This document shows positions 16,512-26,326 of a DNA stretch of 64,000 bases, piece by piece (position 1 is the stretch's first letter; the number at the start of each line of letters is the position of its first letter). A model generated the notes under the pieces. It saw nothing but the letters and a program-made list of their open reading frames with translations. It was not told the DNA's origin and made no database searches. Position numbers and translations under genes: made by a program. The DNA comes from Flavobacterium psychrophilum (GTDB lineage: Bacteria > Bacteroidota > Bacteroidia > Flavobacteriales > Flavobacteriaceae): contig CAMBZB010000008.1 of NCBI GenBank assembly GCA_945872245.1, positions 12,145 through 76,144 on the forward strand, read 5' to 3'.

Positions 16512-18290
16512 TTAAGCGTATATTTTATGGAACAAATCAATATACTTGTCCATTACTATTTTTCGTTTTAACTTCATTGTGGGGGTAAGGTGGCCACCTG
16601 CAATTGACCAAATATCAGGAGTTAATTCAAAGCGTTTAATTTTTTCCCAATTCCCAAATTTTTCATTCAAGATGTCTACTTCTTCCTGAATGCGTTCAAT
16701 AACCTTTGGGTTGGAAATGATTTCTTCATGGGTTTTATCAATATTGATTCCATGAAGCCTTTCCCATTCTTTTATAAAATCAAAGTTGGGTTGAATGAAG
16801 GCTGCCGGCATTTTTTGTCCATCGCCGATGACCATTATCTGTTCTATGAAACGAGATTGCTTCATGGTATTCTCCAATAATTGTGGCGAAATGTATTTTC
16901 CTCCTGAAGTCTTGAATATTTCCTTTTTTCGGTCGGTAATTTTTAGAAAGCCTTCGTTGTCAATTTCACCAATATCGCCGGTATGAAAATACCCATCCAC
17001 AATGGCTTCTTTCGTCAAAGCTTCCTCTTTGTAATATCCCATCATTACGTTTGGTCCTTTACACAAAATTTCTCCATCATCGGCAATTTTCACCTCCACC
17101 TTGTCGATTACTTTGCCTACAGTTCCAATTTTGTACCCATTGTTCCTCAAATCGTTTATGGCTACCAGTGGCGAAGTTTCCGTCAAACCATAGCCTTCCA
17201 TAATTGGAATTTCAGCAGCTCCGAAAATACTTGCCAATCGCGGCTGTAAGGCTGCACTTCCACAAGCGATGAGGTCCAAATTATTGCCTACGGCTTCTTT
17301 CCATTTACTAAAAATAAGTTTTCGGGCGATTTTTAATTGAAACTCATACCACCATCCATTTGCACTATAGGGTTTATATCGCAACCCTAAATCTACTGCC
17401 CAAAAGAAAAGTTTCTTTTTTGGTCCTTTTAGTTCTAGCCCTTTTGAATAGATTTTGTCAAATATTTTCTCAATAACTCTAGGTACCGCGGTAATTAAAT
17501 TAGGCTTTACTTCTTTTAGATTTTCGCCGATTTTATCTAGAGATTCACCAAAATAAATGGAAACCCCATAATACTGGCACAAATACAAATAAAATCTTTC
17601 CAGAATATGGCAAACAGGCAAGTAGCTTAACGTTCTATTATTCCCTGCTTCCAAGGGTATTCTTAACGAACCGGCATAAACATTGGATACAATATTTTGA
17701 TGAGATAACATGACTCCCTTTGGGATTCCAGTAGTTCCGGAAGTATATATAATAGTAGCCAAATCATCGGTTTTCACTTTGTTTTTTCTCTCTTCTACTT
17801 CTTCTTGATTGCTTTGGTCTTCGCCAAGGACAAGTAGTTCTCTCCAGTTTTTACACCCTTCAATTTCATTAAAACAAAACACTTCTTTAAAATGAGGTAC
17901 ATTTTGTTTAATTAAATTCACTTTTTGCAAGACTTCAGCATCAGATACAAAGCAGTAAGTAGCTCCCGAGTGATTCAATATATATTCGTATTCTTTTTCG
18001 GAAATAGTAGGGTAAATAGGCACGGTTTGTGCGCCGGTTTGTAAAATCCCAATGTCCATGATATTCCATTCGGTTCTATTATTGGTCGAAATCAGGGCAA
18101 TTTTATCGTCTTTTTGAACGCCCATTCGCAATAATGCTCTCGAAACAGCATTGGCTTTGGCAATATATTCTTTGGTTGAAGTTTTTACCCAAACACCGTC
18201 ATATTTGGTGACTAAAGCATCCGAAATGTTATAATGCTCTAATTGGAAATAAGGAAAATCAAATAGTCGGGTGATAGGGGTCATTTTCAA
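16512..18290 (-). CDS. Long-chain acyl-CoA synthetase (AMP-binding)
   Basis: Activates fatty acids to acyl-CoA through an acyl-adenylate. The 592-residue protein has the AMP-binding signature TIIYTSGTTGIPKGVMLSHQ (about 178-197), the motif EGYGLTETSP and the C-terminal YFHTGDIGEIDNEGFLKITD and GGKYISPQLLEN segments. This is the FadD15/bacterial long-chain group with a lid of the eukaryote-like type. The thiolase at the window's far end could use its product in beta-oxidation, but the genes are not linked. Substrate chain length is not shown by the sequence. Confidence 0.93.
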   Translation of the reverse strand: MKMTPITRLFDFPYFQLEHYNISDALVTKYDGVWVKTSTKEYIAKANAVSRALLRMGVQKDDKIALISTNNRTEWNIMDIGILQTGAQTVPIYPTISEKEYEYILNHSGATYCFVSDAEVLQKVNLIKQNVPHFKEVFCFNEIEGCKNWRELLVLGEDQSNQEEVEERKNKVKTDDLATIIYTSGTTGIPKGVMLSHQNIVSNVYAGSLRIPLEAGNNRTLSYLPVCHILERFYLYLCQYYGVSIYFGESLDKIGENLKEVKPNLITAVPRVIEKIFDKIYSKGLELKGPKKKLFFWAVDLGLRYKPYSANGWWYEFQLKIARKLIFSKWKEAVGNNLDLIACGSAALQPRLASIFGAAEIPIMEGYGLTETSPLVAINDLRNNGYKIGTVGKVIDKVEVKIADDGEILCKGPNVMMGYYKEEALTKEAIVDGYFHTGDIGEIDNEGFLKITDRKKEIFKTSGGKYISPQLLENTMKQSRFIEQIMVIGDGQKMPAAFIQPNFDFIKEWERLHGINIDKTHEEIISNPKVIERIQEEVDILNEKFGNWEKIKRFELTPDIWSIAGGHLTPTMKLKRKIVMDKYIDLFHKIYA

Positions 18291-18417
18291 ATAGTATTAA
18301 TTGGATGCAAATTAAGTAATTAATTGGTATTGACCAATTTTTAGGCTTTTAATATTTTATGCCAGAATTGAGTGTTTTTTGATTCTTTTTTAACAATTCG
18401 TAATGGATTAATTATAA

Positions 18418-18425
18418 TACCTTTG
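18418..18425 (+). promoter_or_regulatory. Probable -7 box for the sulfatase-like gene
   Basis: TACCTTTG matches TAnnTTTG 25 bases before the ATG at 18451. The -33 position holds only a weak TTCG. Confidence 0.45.
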
Positions 18426-18450
18426 CGGAGTTTAATTAATTTATATAGAA

Positions 18451-20382
18451 ATGCGCCACCACTTGCGATTGAATGAATATAAGGTTCTGTTTTATAGGTT
18501 GTTGTTGGCGTATGTTTTTTATTTTTTTGCCAGAATCCTATTTTATATTTACAATATTGATTTATTGAGAGTTGATTCTGTTTCTGATCTGATCGCTCTA
18601 TGCTATTATGGTTTGGCATTTGATACCACGGCAATATTATATGTAAACTTGCTATTTATATTGTTTTCGGTACTGCCATTTTATAAAAACACAAGCGTCA
18701 AATACCAAAAAAATCTTTTTTATCTTTATTTTGTAACGAATTTAGTAGCTTATTCTTCGAATTTTATTGATTTTGTTTATTATAAATATACTTTTGCGCG
18801 ATCCACAATTGTAGCGGTCAATGTAATAAAACATGAAACCAACAAAAAGGTTTTATTATTAAGTTTCATTGTCGAATATTGGCACGTATTGGCATTATTT
18901 ATTTTGTGTTCCATTTTATGGATTTATTTATATAAAAAGGTAGAACTAATTGTTTCTATTCCCCCAAAAAAATTCCACTATTTTGGGTTTTCTACTCTTG
19001 GATTTTTGTTCGTTGTTTTATTTACCATTGGAGGAATTCGGGGAGGCGATTTCAAAAAATCGACCCGGCCAATAAACCTTTTGGATGCCAGTCGACATGT
19101 AAAAAACATAGTTCATTCTGATATTGTGCTTAACACTCCTTTTGCAATTTTTAGAACTTTGTTTGCCAATGGTTTTCAAAAAACGAATTATATAGGAGTA
19201 AATGATAAATTGATTTTAGATAAAATCCAACCCATAAAACAATACTATAATAATCCGGAAACTAAACCCAATGTAGTTGTTTTTATTCTAGAAAGTTACG
19301 GTCGGGAATATATTGGTGCATTTAATAAGAAGTCTAATATTCCCAATTATAAATCGCATGCGCCATTTTTGGATTCCTTATCTCAACATAGCATGATTTT
19401 TACTAATGCTTATGCCAATGGTCGTCAATCTATTCACGGAATGTCATCTGTTTTAGCTGGAATCCCTTCTTTTAAAGATGCTTTTACGTCTTCTCCATAT
19501 CCAAAACAAAAGATAGAATCGTTGGTTTCCACCTTGAAGGGAGAAGGGTATGATACTTCTTTCTTTCACGGAGCGGCTAATGGTTCGATGGGGTTTTTAG
19601 GTTTCGGAAACATTCTGGGTATTGAACATTATTATGGAAGAACGGAATTTAATGACGATTCACAGTTTGATGGATTTTGGGGAATTTGGGATGAACCCTT
19701 TTTTCAATTTATGAAAAATACTTTAAACAAAAAGAAAACACCTTTTTTCGCTTCTGTTTTTACCATTTCCTCCCATGAACCCTATATCATTCCAGAAAAA
19801 TATAAAAACAGGTTTCATGAAGGCGGAATTCCTATTCACAAATGTGCCGAATATACCGATTTTGCTTTGAAACAATTTTTTACAGAAGCCAAAAAACAAC
19901 CTTGGTTTTCCAATACCATTTTCGTTTTGGTTGCCGATCACTGTAATCAAATCTATTATGATGAATATCAAAAACCCATCAACCGATTTGCAGTTCCAAT
20001 TCTTTTTTACAAGCCTAACAGCAAATATGTGGGTGTCGATAATGATTTAGCGCAGCAAATAGATATTTATCCAACTGTTTTGGATATGATTGGATACAAA
20101 AAACCATTTAGAAGTTGGGGCAGAAGTTTATTCGATAAAAAAACAAGCGCGCCATTTGTTATTAATTCTACAGGAAGTATTTATCAGTTTATGAAAGGGA
20201 ATTATATTTGCACCTTCGATGGCACCAATGCAACTGGTTTTTATGATAAAAACGACAAAGCTTTGAGGTATAATTTAATTAAAAACAGAAATCCAGAAAT
20301 GGATGATTTAGAATTGTGTTGCAAAGCTTTTATTCAAGATTATATGGATCGAGTGGTGGACAAAAAACTGTATGCCAAATAA
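18451..20382 (+). CDS. Membrane sulfatase / phosphoglycerol-transferase-like protein (LTA synthase family)
   Basis: The 643 residues contain about five N-terminal membrane helices (to about 195) followed by a periplasmic alkaline-phosphatase-fold domain. Metal-site motifs are FILESYGREY (about 278), ANGRQSIHGMSS (about 323; the Ser is at the nucleophile position) and VADHCNQIY (about 495). Family members move phosphoglycerol, phosphoethanolamine or sulfate groups on envelope glycans or lipids. Bacteroidota lack lipoteichoic acid, so the acceptor is unknown. It is followed 21 bases later by a phosphatase gene and probably cotranscribed with it. Confidence 0.85.
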   Translation: MRHHLRLNEYKVLFYRLLLAYVFYFFARILFYIYNIDLLRVDSVSDLIALCYYGLAFDTTAILYVNLLFILFSVLPFYKNTSVKYQKNLFYLYFVTNLVAYSSNFIDFVYYKYTFARSTIVAVNVIKHETNKKVLLLSFIVEYWHVLALFILCSILWIYLYKKVELIVSIPPKKFHYFGFSTLGFLFVVLFTIGGIRGGDFKKSTRPINLLDASRHVKNIVHSDIVLNTPFAIFRTLFANGFQKTNYIGVNDKLILDKIQPIKQYYNNPETKPNVVVFILESYGREYIGAFNKKSNIPNYKSHAPFLDSLSQHSMIFTNAYANGRQSIHGMSSVLAGIPSFKDAFTSSPYPKQKIESLVSTLKGEGYDTSFFHGAANGSMGFLGFGNILGIEHYYGRTEFNDDSQFDGFWGIWDEPFFQFMKNTLNKKKTPFFASVFTISSHEPYIIPEKYKNRFHEGGIPIHKCAEYTDFALKQFFTEAKKQPWFSNTIFVLVADHCNQIYYDEYQKPINRFAVPILFYKPNSKYVGVDNDLAQQIDIYPTVLDMIGYKKPFRSWGRSLFDKKTSAPFVINSTGSIYQFMKGNYICTFDGTNATGFYDKNDKALRYNLIKNRNPEMDDLELCCKAFIQDYMDRVVDKKLYAK

Positions 20383-20403
20383 TATTAATTTGATTAATTC
20401 AAA

Positions 20404-20994
20404 ATGAAAAAAAATAAGAAAATAATTGGTTTTTCAATAGTTGTTATCATTTTTATTTTTGTAGGTAAGTATGTTTACGACATGAATATCAACCATAATT
20501 TCGAAACGATAACCGAAGGCAAAGTTTATAAATCAGGAGTTATTCCTCCTTATGAATTGAAGGATTATATCAATAAATACCAAATTAAATCGGTTGTCGA
20601 TTTAAGAATGCCAGGAACCGATGACATAGTTTTAAATCCTGAAAAGCTAGGAGAATTATTAGCAGAAAAACAGGCTGTTGCGAAAATTGAAGGTGTAAAT
20701 TATTTCAGTAACCCATCAGAACAAGTTCCTAGCGAGAAAAACATCTCTGTTTTCAAAAAAATAATGGACAATAAAGCTAATTATCCAGTGCTTATTCACT
20801 GCTATCACGGAACAGGAAGGGCTGAATTATATTCTGCTATCTATCGAATTGAATACGAAAACTTTACAAATGAAGAAGCCAGAAATGGAGTAAGAGCCCT
20901 TATTAAATGGAGTTCTTTTGACGATGGAAAACCAAAAGGAGAATTTTTAAAAGCCTATAAATCTCGGAAAGAATTGGCAAAAGAAAGGAAGTAA
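20404..20994 (+). CDS. Membrane-anchored protein tyrosine/dual-specificity phosphatase-like protein
   Basis: A 196-residue protein with a basic N-terminus, one membrane helix (about 6-24) and an exported cysteine-phosphatase domain. The catalytic loop is HCYHGTGR, with Cys133 and Arg139 in the C-x5-R pattern, and the general-acid region is near VVDLRMPGTDD. Similar DSP-like proteins act on protein, inositol or lipid phosphates; here the pairing with a sulfatase-family phosphotransferase suggests an envelope lipid or glycan phosphate, an inference. It ends just before a bidirectional terminator. Confidence 0.8.
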   Translation: MKKNKKIIGFSIVVIIFIFVGKYVYDMNINHNFETITEGKVYKSGVIPPYELKDYINKYQIKSVVDLRMPGTDDIVLNPEKLGELLAEKQAVAKIEGVNYFSNPSEQVPSEKNISVFKKIMDNKANYPVLIHCYHGTGRAELYSAIYRIEYENFTNEEARNGVRALIKWSSFDDGKPKGEFLKAYKSRKELAKERK

Positions 20995-21010
20995 CTTTCC
21001 TAGAACACAT

Positions 21011-21043
21011 AAAAAAACTCATTCGATAAGAATGAGATTTTTT
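21011..21043. terminator. Bidirectional terminator
   Basis: CTCATTC-GATAA-GAATGAG (21018-21036) has a run of A on its left and T on its right, so it can end transcription from both sides. It serves the phosphatase gene from the left. From the right it lies just after a decayed purL 3' end, as if it once terminated purL. Confidence 0.85.
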
Positions 21044-21060
21044 ATGCTGTATAGTTTTCT

Positions 21061-21127
21061 AATTATTATTTTCTATCCGCATCATAGCATTTACAAAAGC
21101 TTCATGCTAAGAGGAAATTTCGTCGTA
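21061..21127 (-). pseudogene. Decayed fragment of the purL 3' end
   Basis: Immediately after the stop of the neighbouring large gene, the minus strand reads YDEISS*HEAFVNAMMRIENN. The intact PurL ends NDEVSPWHEAFVNARLWIER. The DNA of 21073-21126 aligns without gaps to 30305-30358 at about three quarters identity, including ACAAAAGCTTC and TTCGTCGT. The fragment has a stop in place of a Trp codon and no start, so it is not a gene. It lies in the same orientation as purL, 9232 bases away. Confidence 0.8.
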
Positions 21128-24043
21128 TTATTTATCTAAAATTATTTTCTGAACACTAGCTCCATTATTATTTTTAAAATTCAAAAAATAGACGCCCTTA
21201 TCAAATTTGTTCAAATCCAGTTTTGATTTTTTTTCATTGATTTTTTTTGTAAGTACTTTTTGGCCAACTCCATTGTAAATAGTTAATTCCGTTTCATTTA
21301 CATCAGTTAAATCAAGGTTAATGATACCTTTCGTTGGGTTGGGGTAAACCAACACTGAATTTTGTATTAAATTTTCTTTAATATCTAAAGTATTACATAA
21401 ACCAGTTACTTGCACAGGTATACTACTAGAAATATAAGTTCCATCTCCCAATACACCATTTAAATTGTCCCCCCAAGCCCAAATAGTACCATTATTTTTT
21501 TTGGCAATGCAGTGAACACCTCCAGCAGCAATAGCTGTGATTCCTGAAAGAGAATCTGCCTGAAGAGGAACATTGCTTCTAATTGAGGTACCATAAATTC
21601 CAATTTTATCACCCCATTCCCAAACGGTACCGTTGCTTTTTAGCGCAAGTGAAGAATTGCCATCATTTGCAGCAATGGCAATAACTTCGGTTAGTAAATT
21701 TACCTGAACAGGAATAACACTGGCTGTGTTGTTACCATTGCCAAGTGCTCCCCAAATATTATTGCCCCAAGCCCAAACAGTGCCATCACTCTTTAATGCA
21801 AGAGAATGTGTACCACCACCGGAAATAGCGATTACACCTGTGAGTAAAATTACTTGTACAGGAATATTGCTTTTGACTGGTCCCCCATTACCAAGTTGAC
21901 CATCAAAATTGAATCCCCATGCCCAAACAGTACCATCGCTTTTCAAAGCAAGAGAATGCTCCCCTCCACCTGAAATTGCTATAATATTATTTAGTGAGCT
22001 TACTTGTACAGGAACATTACTAGATGAATAGGTACCATTGCCAAGTTGTCCGTAAGAGTTATTTCCAAAAGTCCAAACAGTTCCATTATTTTTCAAAACA
22101 AGTGAATGACCGAGTCCTCCGGCAATAGCAAGGATTTCATTTAAAGAACTTACTTGTACGGGTAAATTGCTTTGCGTATTGGTTCCATTTCCTAGTTGTC
22201 CTTTAGAGTTAGCACCAAAAGCCCAAACAGTACCGTCATCTTTTAAAGCTAGTGAATAATCCTCTCCACCAGCAATAGCAGTGATGCCAGTGAGTGAATT
22301 TATCTGAACAGCAACATTATTGTTTGAGTTATAGGTGCCATTGCCAAACTGACCGTTAGCATTTACTCCCCAAGCACTAATTGTATTATTACTGCAAAGA
22401 GCAAGAGAATGCAATCGTCCTGCTGAGATGGTCTGTGAAAATGATGAAGCAGCATCTTTCATAGTAAGTATACTTGGAGCACTTATGCCACAATTATTGA
22501 CTGCACTAACAGCTATCTGTTGCTCGCTTGTAGTTCCTACAACAACTGTAATTGAATTGGTAGTAGAACTTCCAGACCAATCAGGTGGGAGTGTCCAAAG
22601 GTAACTTGTTGCTTCAGGAACCGCTGCAATGGTATATGTTTCATTAGTGCCTTGCGATGTCATGTTATTGCCAATTATTGCAACAGGTTTAGCAGGAGCA
22701 CAACTTGGTCCATATTTCCATAATTCATGTCCATTAATTCCATTATTAGCCGTAAAAAATAAAATGTTGTTTATAGGTGTTAACCTATCTGCATCCGATA
22801 TCGCGTCAGCAAGAGGAATAGTTCCCTCAAACGTACCATCGCTTTTCCATAATCCATTTATTGAAAAAACCAAAGTATTATTAAAATTCTGCATGTCTTT
22901 AATACCACTATAGCTTTCTCCAAAATTTCTCACACTAACAGTTCCTGCAACTGTACCATCAGTTTTCCATAATTCATATTCCATGTGGTAAGAATTGGAA
23001 TCTATGATTATCTTCTTTTCTGTATAAAAGAACAATATTCCATTTACGGTCGTTAAACCCAATATACTTCCTTCTTCTGAACCCTTCAAAATCTGTTTTA
23101 TAAGTGAGGGGCCAAATGTTGTGCCTGGAGGCTGGAACCATAATTCTTTACCATTTGTTGATGGGTTTATTACTGTAAAAAAAAGAAAACCATTAGAACT
23201 AATTAGGTTTTTAATATTACTGTTTGCTAGACCTGGGTTTAAATCTTTAACCAAAGTTGTTCCTATATTTGTACCATCAGTTCTCCATAATTCAAGTCCA
23301 TTTATATTATCAGAAGCTGTGAAATAGGTAATTCCATTAACATCCACAAACATTTTATTATAATAATATTCTTTTGGGCTAATATTTTTCACTAAAACAG
23401 TTCCACTTGCTAATCCATTACTTTTCCATAATGATAAACCATTTACGCCATCATCTTCACCAAAAAACAAAGTGCCATTTATATTTGTTAAGGCTGTAGG
23501 GTATGTGTTTGGAGGACTGTTGGAGGGATTAATATCTTTTACTAATACGGTGCCAAGTGTTGTGCCATTACTTCTCCATAATTCACTACCAATTACAGCA
23601 TCATTGTAAGTAAAAAATAAAGTGCTATTCATACTTACAAGATTAAATGGGTGTCGACCTGCGGGAAAGGTTTTAATAAGGGTTGTGCCAATGGCTGTTC
23701 CGTCACTTTTCCAAAGCTGGTTGCCTGTATCGTTATAGTTTAAAACAAAATATAAAACACCATTTACATTGGTAAATTGATCTGCTCCATTTCCTGCTGG
23801 AAAACTTTTAACGAGGACTGTACCATTTACCGTACCATCACTTTTCCATAATGTTTCAAAATAATAATTATTATTATCGCGTACGGAAAAAAACAAAACT
23901 CCGTTTATGTTTGTGAGGTTGTAAGGTGCTTGTCCATTATTATTTAATCCTGGTGTAATTATATCTTTCAATAATACAGCGGTTTGACCATTTATAATAC
24001 TGTTTGTAAAAATTAACAAGAAGGCTATTAATATTTTTTTCAT
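21128..24043 (-). CDS. Secreted repeat protein: ELWKSDGT repeats, RCC1 propeller, type IX sorting domain
   Basis: A 971-residue exported protein. Residues 1-19 are a signal peptide. About 25-445 hold repeats with the core LWKSDGTxxGTxLVK, about every 45-60 residues, likely a beta-propeller. About 450-535 form an Ig/PKD-like domain. Then seven RCC1-type repeats of about 50 residues (cores VWAWG, GQLGNGT, AIAGG, HSLALK) would form a seven-bladed propeller. The last about 80 residues (VYPNPTKGIINLDL to QKIILDK) are a type A sorting domain, so the protein should be exported by the type IX system and attached to or released from the cell surface. Its ligand is unknown. Confidence 0.88.
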   Translation of the reverse strand: MKKILIAFLLIFTNSIINGQTAVLLKDIITPGLNNNGQAPYNLTNINGVLFFSVRDNNNYYFETLWKSDGTVNGTVLVKSFPAGNGADQFTNVNGVLYFVLNYNDTGNQLWKSDGTAIGTTLIKTFPAGRHPFNLVSMNSTLFFTYNDAVIGSELWRSNGTTLGTVLVKDINPSNSPPNTYPTALTNINGTLFFGEDDGVNGLSLWKSNGLASGTVLVKNISPKEYYYNKMFVDVNGITYFTASDNINGLELWRTDGTNIGTTLVKDLNPGLANSNIKNLISSNGFLFFTVINPSTNGKELWFQPPGTTFGPSLIKQILKGSEEGSILGLTTVNGILFFYTEKKIIIDSNSYHMEYELWKTDGTVAGTVSVRNFGESYSGIKDMQNFNNTLVFSINGLWKSDGTFEGTIPLADAISDADRLTPINNILFFTANNGINGHELWKYGPSCAPAKPVAIIGNNMTSQGTNETYTIAAVPEATSYLWTLPPDWSGSSTTNSITVVVGTTSEQQIAVSAVNNCGISAPSILTMKDAASSFSQTISAGRLHSLALCSNNTISAWGVNANGQFGNGTYNSNNNVAVQINSLTGITAIAGGEDYSLALKDDGTVWAFGANSKGQLGNGTNTQSNLPVQVSSLNEILAIAGGLGHSLVLKNNGTVWTFGNNSYGQLGNGTYSSSNVPVQVSSLNNIIAISGGGEHSLALKSDGTVWAWGFNFDGQLGNGGPVKSNIPVQVILLTGVIAISGGGTHSLALKSDGTVWAWGNNIWGALGNGNNTASVIPVQVNLLTEVIAIAANDGNSSLALKSNGTVWEWGDKIGIYGTSIRSNVPLQADSLSGITAIAAGGVHCIAKKNNGTIWAWGDNLNGVLGDGTYISSSIPVQVTGLCNTLDIKENLIQNSVLVYPNPTKGIINLDLTDVNETELTIYNGVGQKVLTKKINEKKSKLDLNKFDKGVYFLNFKNNNGASVQKIILDK

Positions 24044-24144
24044 TTCAAAGATGTTTTTAAAAATATGTTTGTAATTATTTTTTATTGGCTATATGTTTAC
24101 TTTTTTGTGTAAACCTATTTCAAGTCTATACTTTTTAACTATAG

Positions 24145-25332
24145 TTATAAAACCCTTGTATGTGTAGCTGAACCTATACCGCCAAAGGGGCTTGTAGCTG
24201 TAATCGTAATAGAGCTTCCACTGGCATTCATTGTAATAGTACCGTCAGTTGACCAAGCAACACTTTCAGGTTTGCCATTAACGATTTTTAAGAATAAAAC
24301 TTGACAGTTCCATTTAGTAGCATTTACTTGTATAACATTTCTCACCTTTGTACTACCAACACTAACTGTACCATTATTTACAAAAAGCTGCCAATTGCTA
24401 CTAAAAGAATAAAATGTAGCTTTTGTTCCTGAAAATTGTAGTCCGGTGCCATCAGGAGCAAGCCATTTTCCACTTAATGAATAGTTGCATTCAGGACCGT
24501 CATTCGAAATACATATAGGCAATTGGCCACCACCATCAGGAGATGTAAATGTGCCGTTTGTTGTTTGTCCGTTATCCCACTTTACGGTATAGTTATAAGG
24601 AGTATTTTTAGTTAAATAAAAAGCAGTTGTGTTACAATCTGTAACAGAAAAAGGTTCGCCATTTAGGCCTATTAGCTTTAGATTATGACAAAAAACTTTA
24701 GATTGTTTATTGTCGTGATTAAAACGTATTGTATTGTAAAGAGAATAAATTGGACTGCACAATCCACCCGTTGCATAATGATTATCCAACCCACTCAACG
24801 TAATGCCATTTATTGTAATAGCCGCTCTACAGCTTTCGTTATGCGTAAAAAATATCGCAGACTTATTAAGGTTTTCCCATCCTCCGGTAGTTAGAACTTT
24901 AGGTGTTGTGCCACCAACAGTTACTGGGGAACCATCGGGGCCATCACCACTTAGATACAAGATTCTGCTAGAGATTTCAATTGTGCCCGTTATATTGATT
25001 ACATCTTGAAACAAACCAGTTGACTGGGTAATAGAAATGTTATAATTAGTACTAGTTTTTACAACAGTACCTTTCATTCTTCCTGATAAAAGATCCAATA
25101 TGATTGCCCCTTTAGAATCGATGGTTACATATCCTTCAATAGGGGAACTTGAGCCGCCTGAAGAAAATGTACCCAAAAAGACACCCGAATATTCAAAAGA
25201 AGCGAAATCCATAGAATTAGAAGTTGCAGATTCTGAAGAATTATTTGTAGAACATGCAATCACAAATAAAAGGCTTGTAATTGAAAACAATAAAACAGTG
25301 CCGTAAACGATTAAAGAGTGTGATTTTTTCAT
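24145..25332 (-). CDS. Lipoprotein of unknown function
   Basis: A 395-residue protein with a lipoprotein signal: basic start MKKSHS, hydrophobic core and lipobox FVIAC (Cys 27), then a Ser/Asn-rich linker. The rest is rich in Gly, Ser, Thr and short beta-like segments (about 45-150, 160-270 and 280-395, perhaps three beta domains). I recognise no enzyme motif. It lies 101 bases upstream of the type IX cargo gene and 56 bases downstream of a 198-residue lipoprotein gene, all on one strand. Confidence 0.75.
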   Translation of the reverse strand: MKKSHSLIVYGTVLLFSITSLLFVIACSTNNSSESATSNSMDFASFEYSGVFLGTFSSGGSSSPIEGYVTIDSKGAIILDLLSGRMKGTVVKTSTNYNISITQSTGLFQDVINITGTIEISSRILYLSGDGPDGSPVTVGGTTPKVLTTGGWENLNKSAIFFTHNESCRAAITINGITLSGLDNHYATGGLCSPIYSLYNTIRFNHDNKQSKVFCHNLKLIGLNGEPFSVTDCNTTAFYLTKNTPYNYTVKWDNGQTTNGTFTSPDGGGQLPICISNDGPECNYSLSGKWLAPDGTGLQFSGTKATFYSFSSNWQLFVNNGTVSVGSTKVRNVIQVNATKWNCQVLFLKIVNGKPESVAWSTDGTITMNASGSSITITATSPFGGIGSATHTRVL

Positions 25333-25388
25333 GATGAATTATTTTATTTTTAAGTGTCGAATTTTATAATTTTGTTTAACTGTATTTA

Positions 25389-25985
25389 TTAATCCTTATT
25401 CGTTCTAATAATAAAAGCATAAGTTCCAGTAACCGGTTTAATAACATCTGGGGTCGATGGCAAATAGGTTTTCATTTCATAAACACCTTTAATTTTAAAA
25501 ACGGCATATTGAGCTTCACTTTTAATATATTTTATTTCAGTTACCTGATTATATTCCGTTGTAGAAAAACCAGCTTTGCTTATTAGTTTTTTTGATAAAT
25601 CGTCAAGCGAACTTTCGTTTAATGGCAATTTTTGAGATAGTTGAAAAGGCTCTTCGTTATAACCATATTCCATAATTTTATACTTTTTATATGTTCGAGG
25701 TCGAACCATTTCTGAACTATCTTTGGGGTAAGTAAGCCAAAACGCTTCTTTGGTAGATGCAGAAAAAGCAGAAACACTAGATGTTGTATCGTTAACAAAG
25801 GCAGGATAAAGATTTAAAAGAGTGCAATCAATCTTGCGCTCCCAATCGGGGGTTTTGAAGGCAAAGTGCAAATCAAGAGCGGCAGGATTTGTACTTTCTG
25901 CATCTTTGTTTTCATCTGTTGTACATGAAGTTAGTAATAGCAATATAACGACTAGAATGGTGATTTGAGTTTTCATGGTTTTCAT
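25389..25985 (-). CDS. Lipoprotein of unknown function, paralog 2
   Basis: A 198-residue lipoprotein with lipobox LLTSC (Cys 21) and a DENKD linker. It is very similar to the protein encoded at 27707-28303: the segments LDLHFAFKTPDWERKIDCTL, RPRTYKKYKIMEYGYNEEPF and TEIKYIKSE are identical or nearly so, while the signal peptide and residues about 112-135 differ. Mature proteins hold one conserved Cys in KIDCTL. I recognise no family. It appears to be the second half of a duplicated two-gene module (SprB lipoprotein plus this protein). Confidence 0.8.
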   Translation of the reverse strand: MKTMKTQITILVVILLLLTSCTTDENKDAESTNPAALDLHFAFKTPDWERKIDCTLLNLYPAFVNDTTSSVSAFSASTKEAFWLTYPKDSSEMVRPRTYKKYKIMEYGYNEEPFQLSQKLPLNESSLDDLSKKLISKAGFSTTEYNQVTEIKYIKSEAQYAVFKIKGVYEMKTYLPSTPDVIKPVTGTYAFIIRTNKD

Positions 25986-26091
25986 AGGGTATTTTTTAAA
26001 TTAAAAAAACAGGTACATTTATATTTCAAGTTAATTCAGCTGGAGTAAATATCAAACCTTATTTTGTCAAATAACGCTTATTAATTTTACA

Positions 26092-26271
26092 TTAACAATA
26101 CCTATAAATGGGTGTTTTTTGAGCAGTAATAGTGTGTGTTGCAGTATTATTTAACAAGAGCTCTCCATTTGGGTAATAAATATTAAAAAATGTACCTGAA
26201 ATTGTTTCCTTTCTTTGCGCAAAGCAAATACTTGTAATGAATAATAAAACAAGGAGTGTTTGTTTTTTCAT
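26092..26271 (-). CDS. Small exported protein (59 residues)
   Basis: ATG at 26271, TAA at 26094-26092. It begins MKKQTLLVLLFITSICFAQR, a clean signal peptide with a cleavage site after CFA, followed by about 40 residues containing FFNIYYPNGELLLNN and ending IYRYC. It could be a small secreted protein or the start of a longer gene that has lost its 3' part. It sits between the two 198-residue-type modules on the same strand, with 55 bases to the upstream gene. Confidence 0.55.
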   Translation of the reverse strand: MKKQTLLVLLFITSICFAQRKETISGTFFNIYYPNGELLLNNTATHTITAQKTPIYRYC

Positions 26272-26326
26272 GTTTTTTAAAATAGAGAGTGCTTGTTATT
26301 AGCTTGTTTTATTTATACAAATAAAT

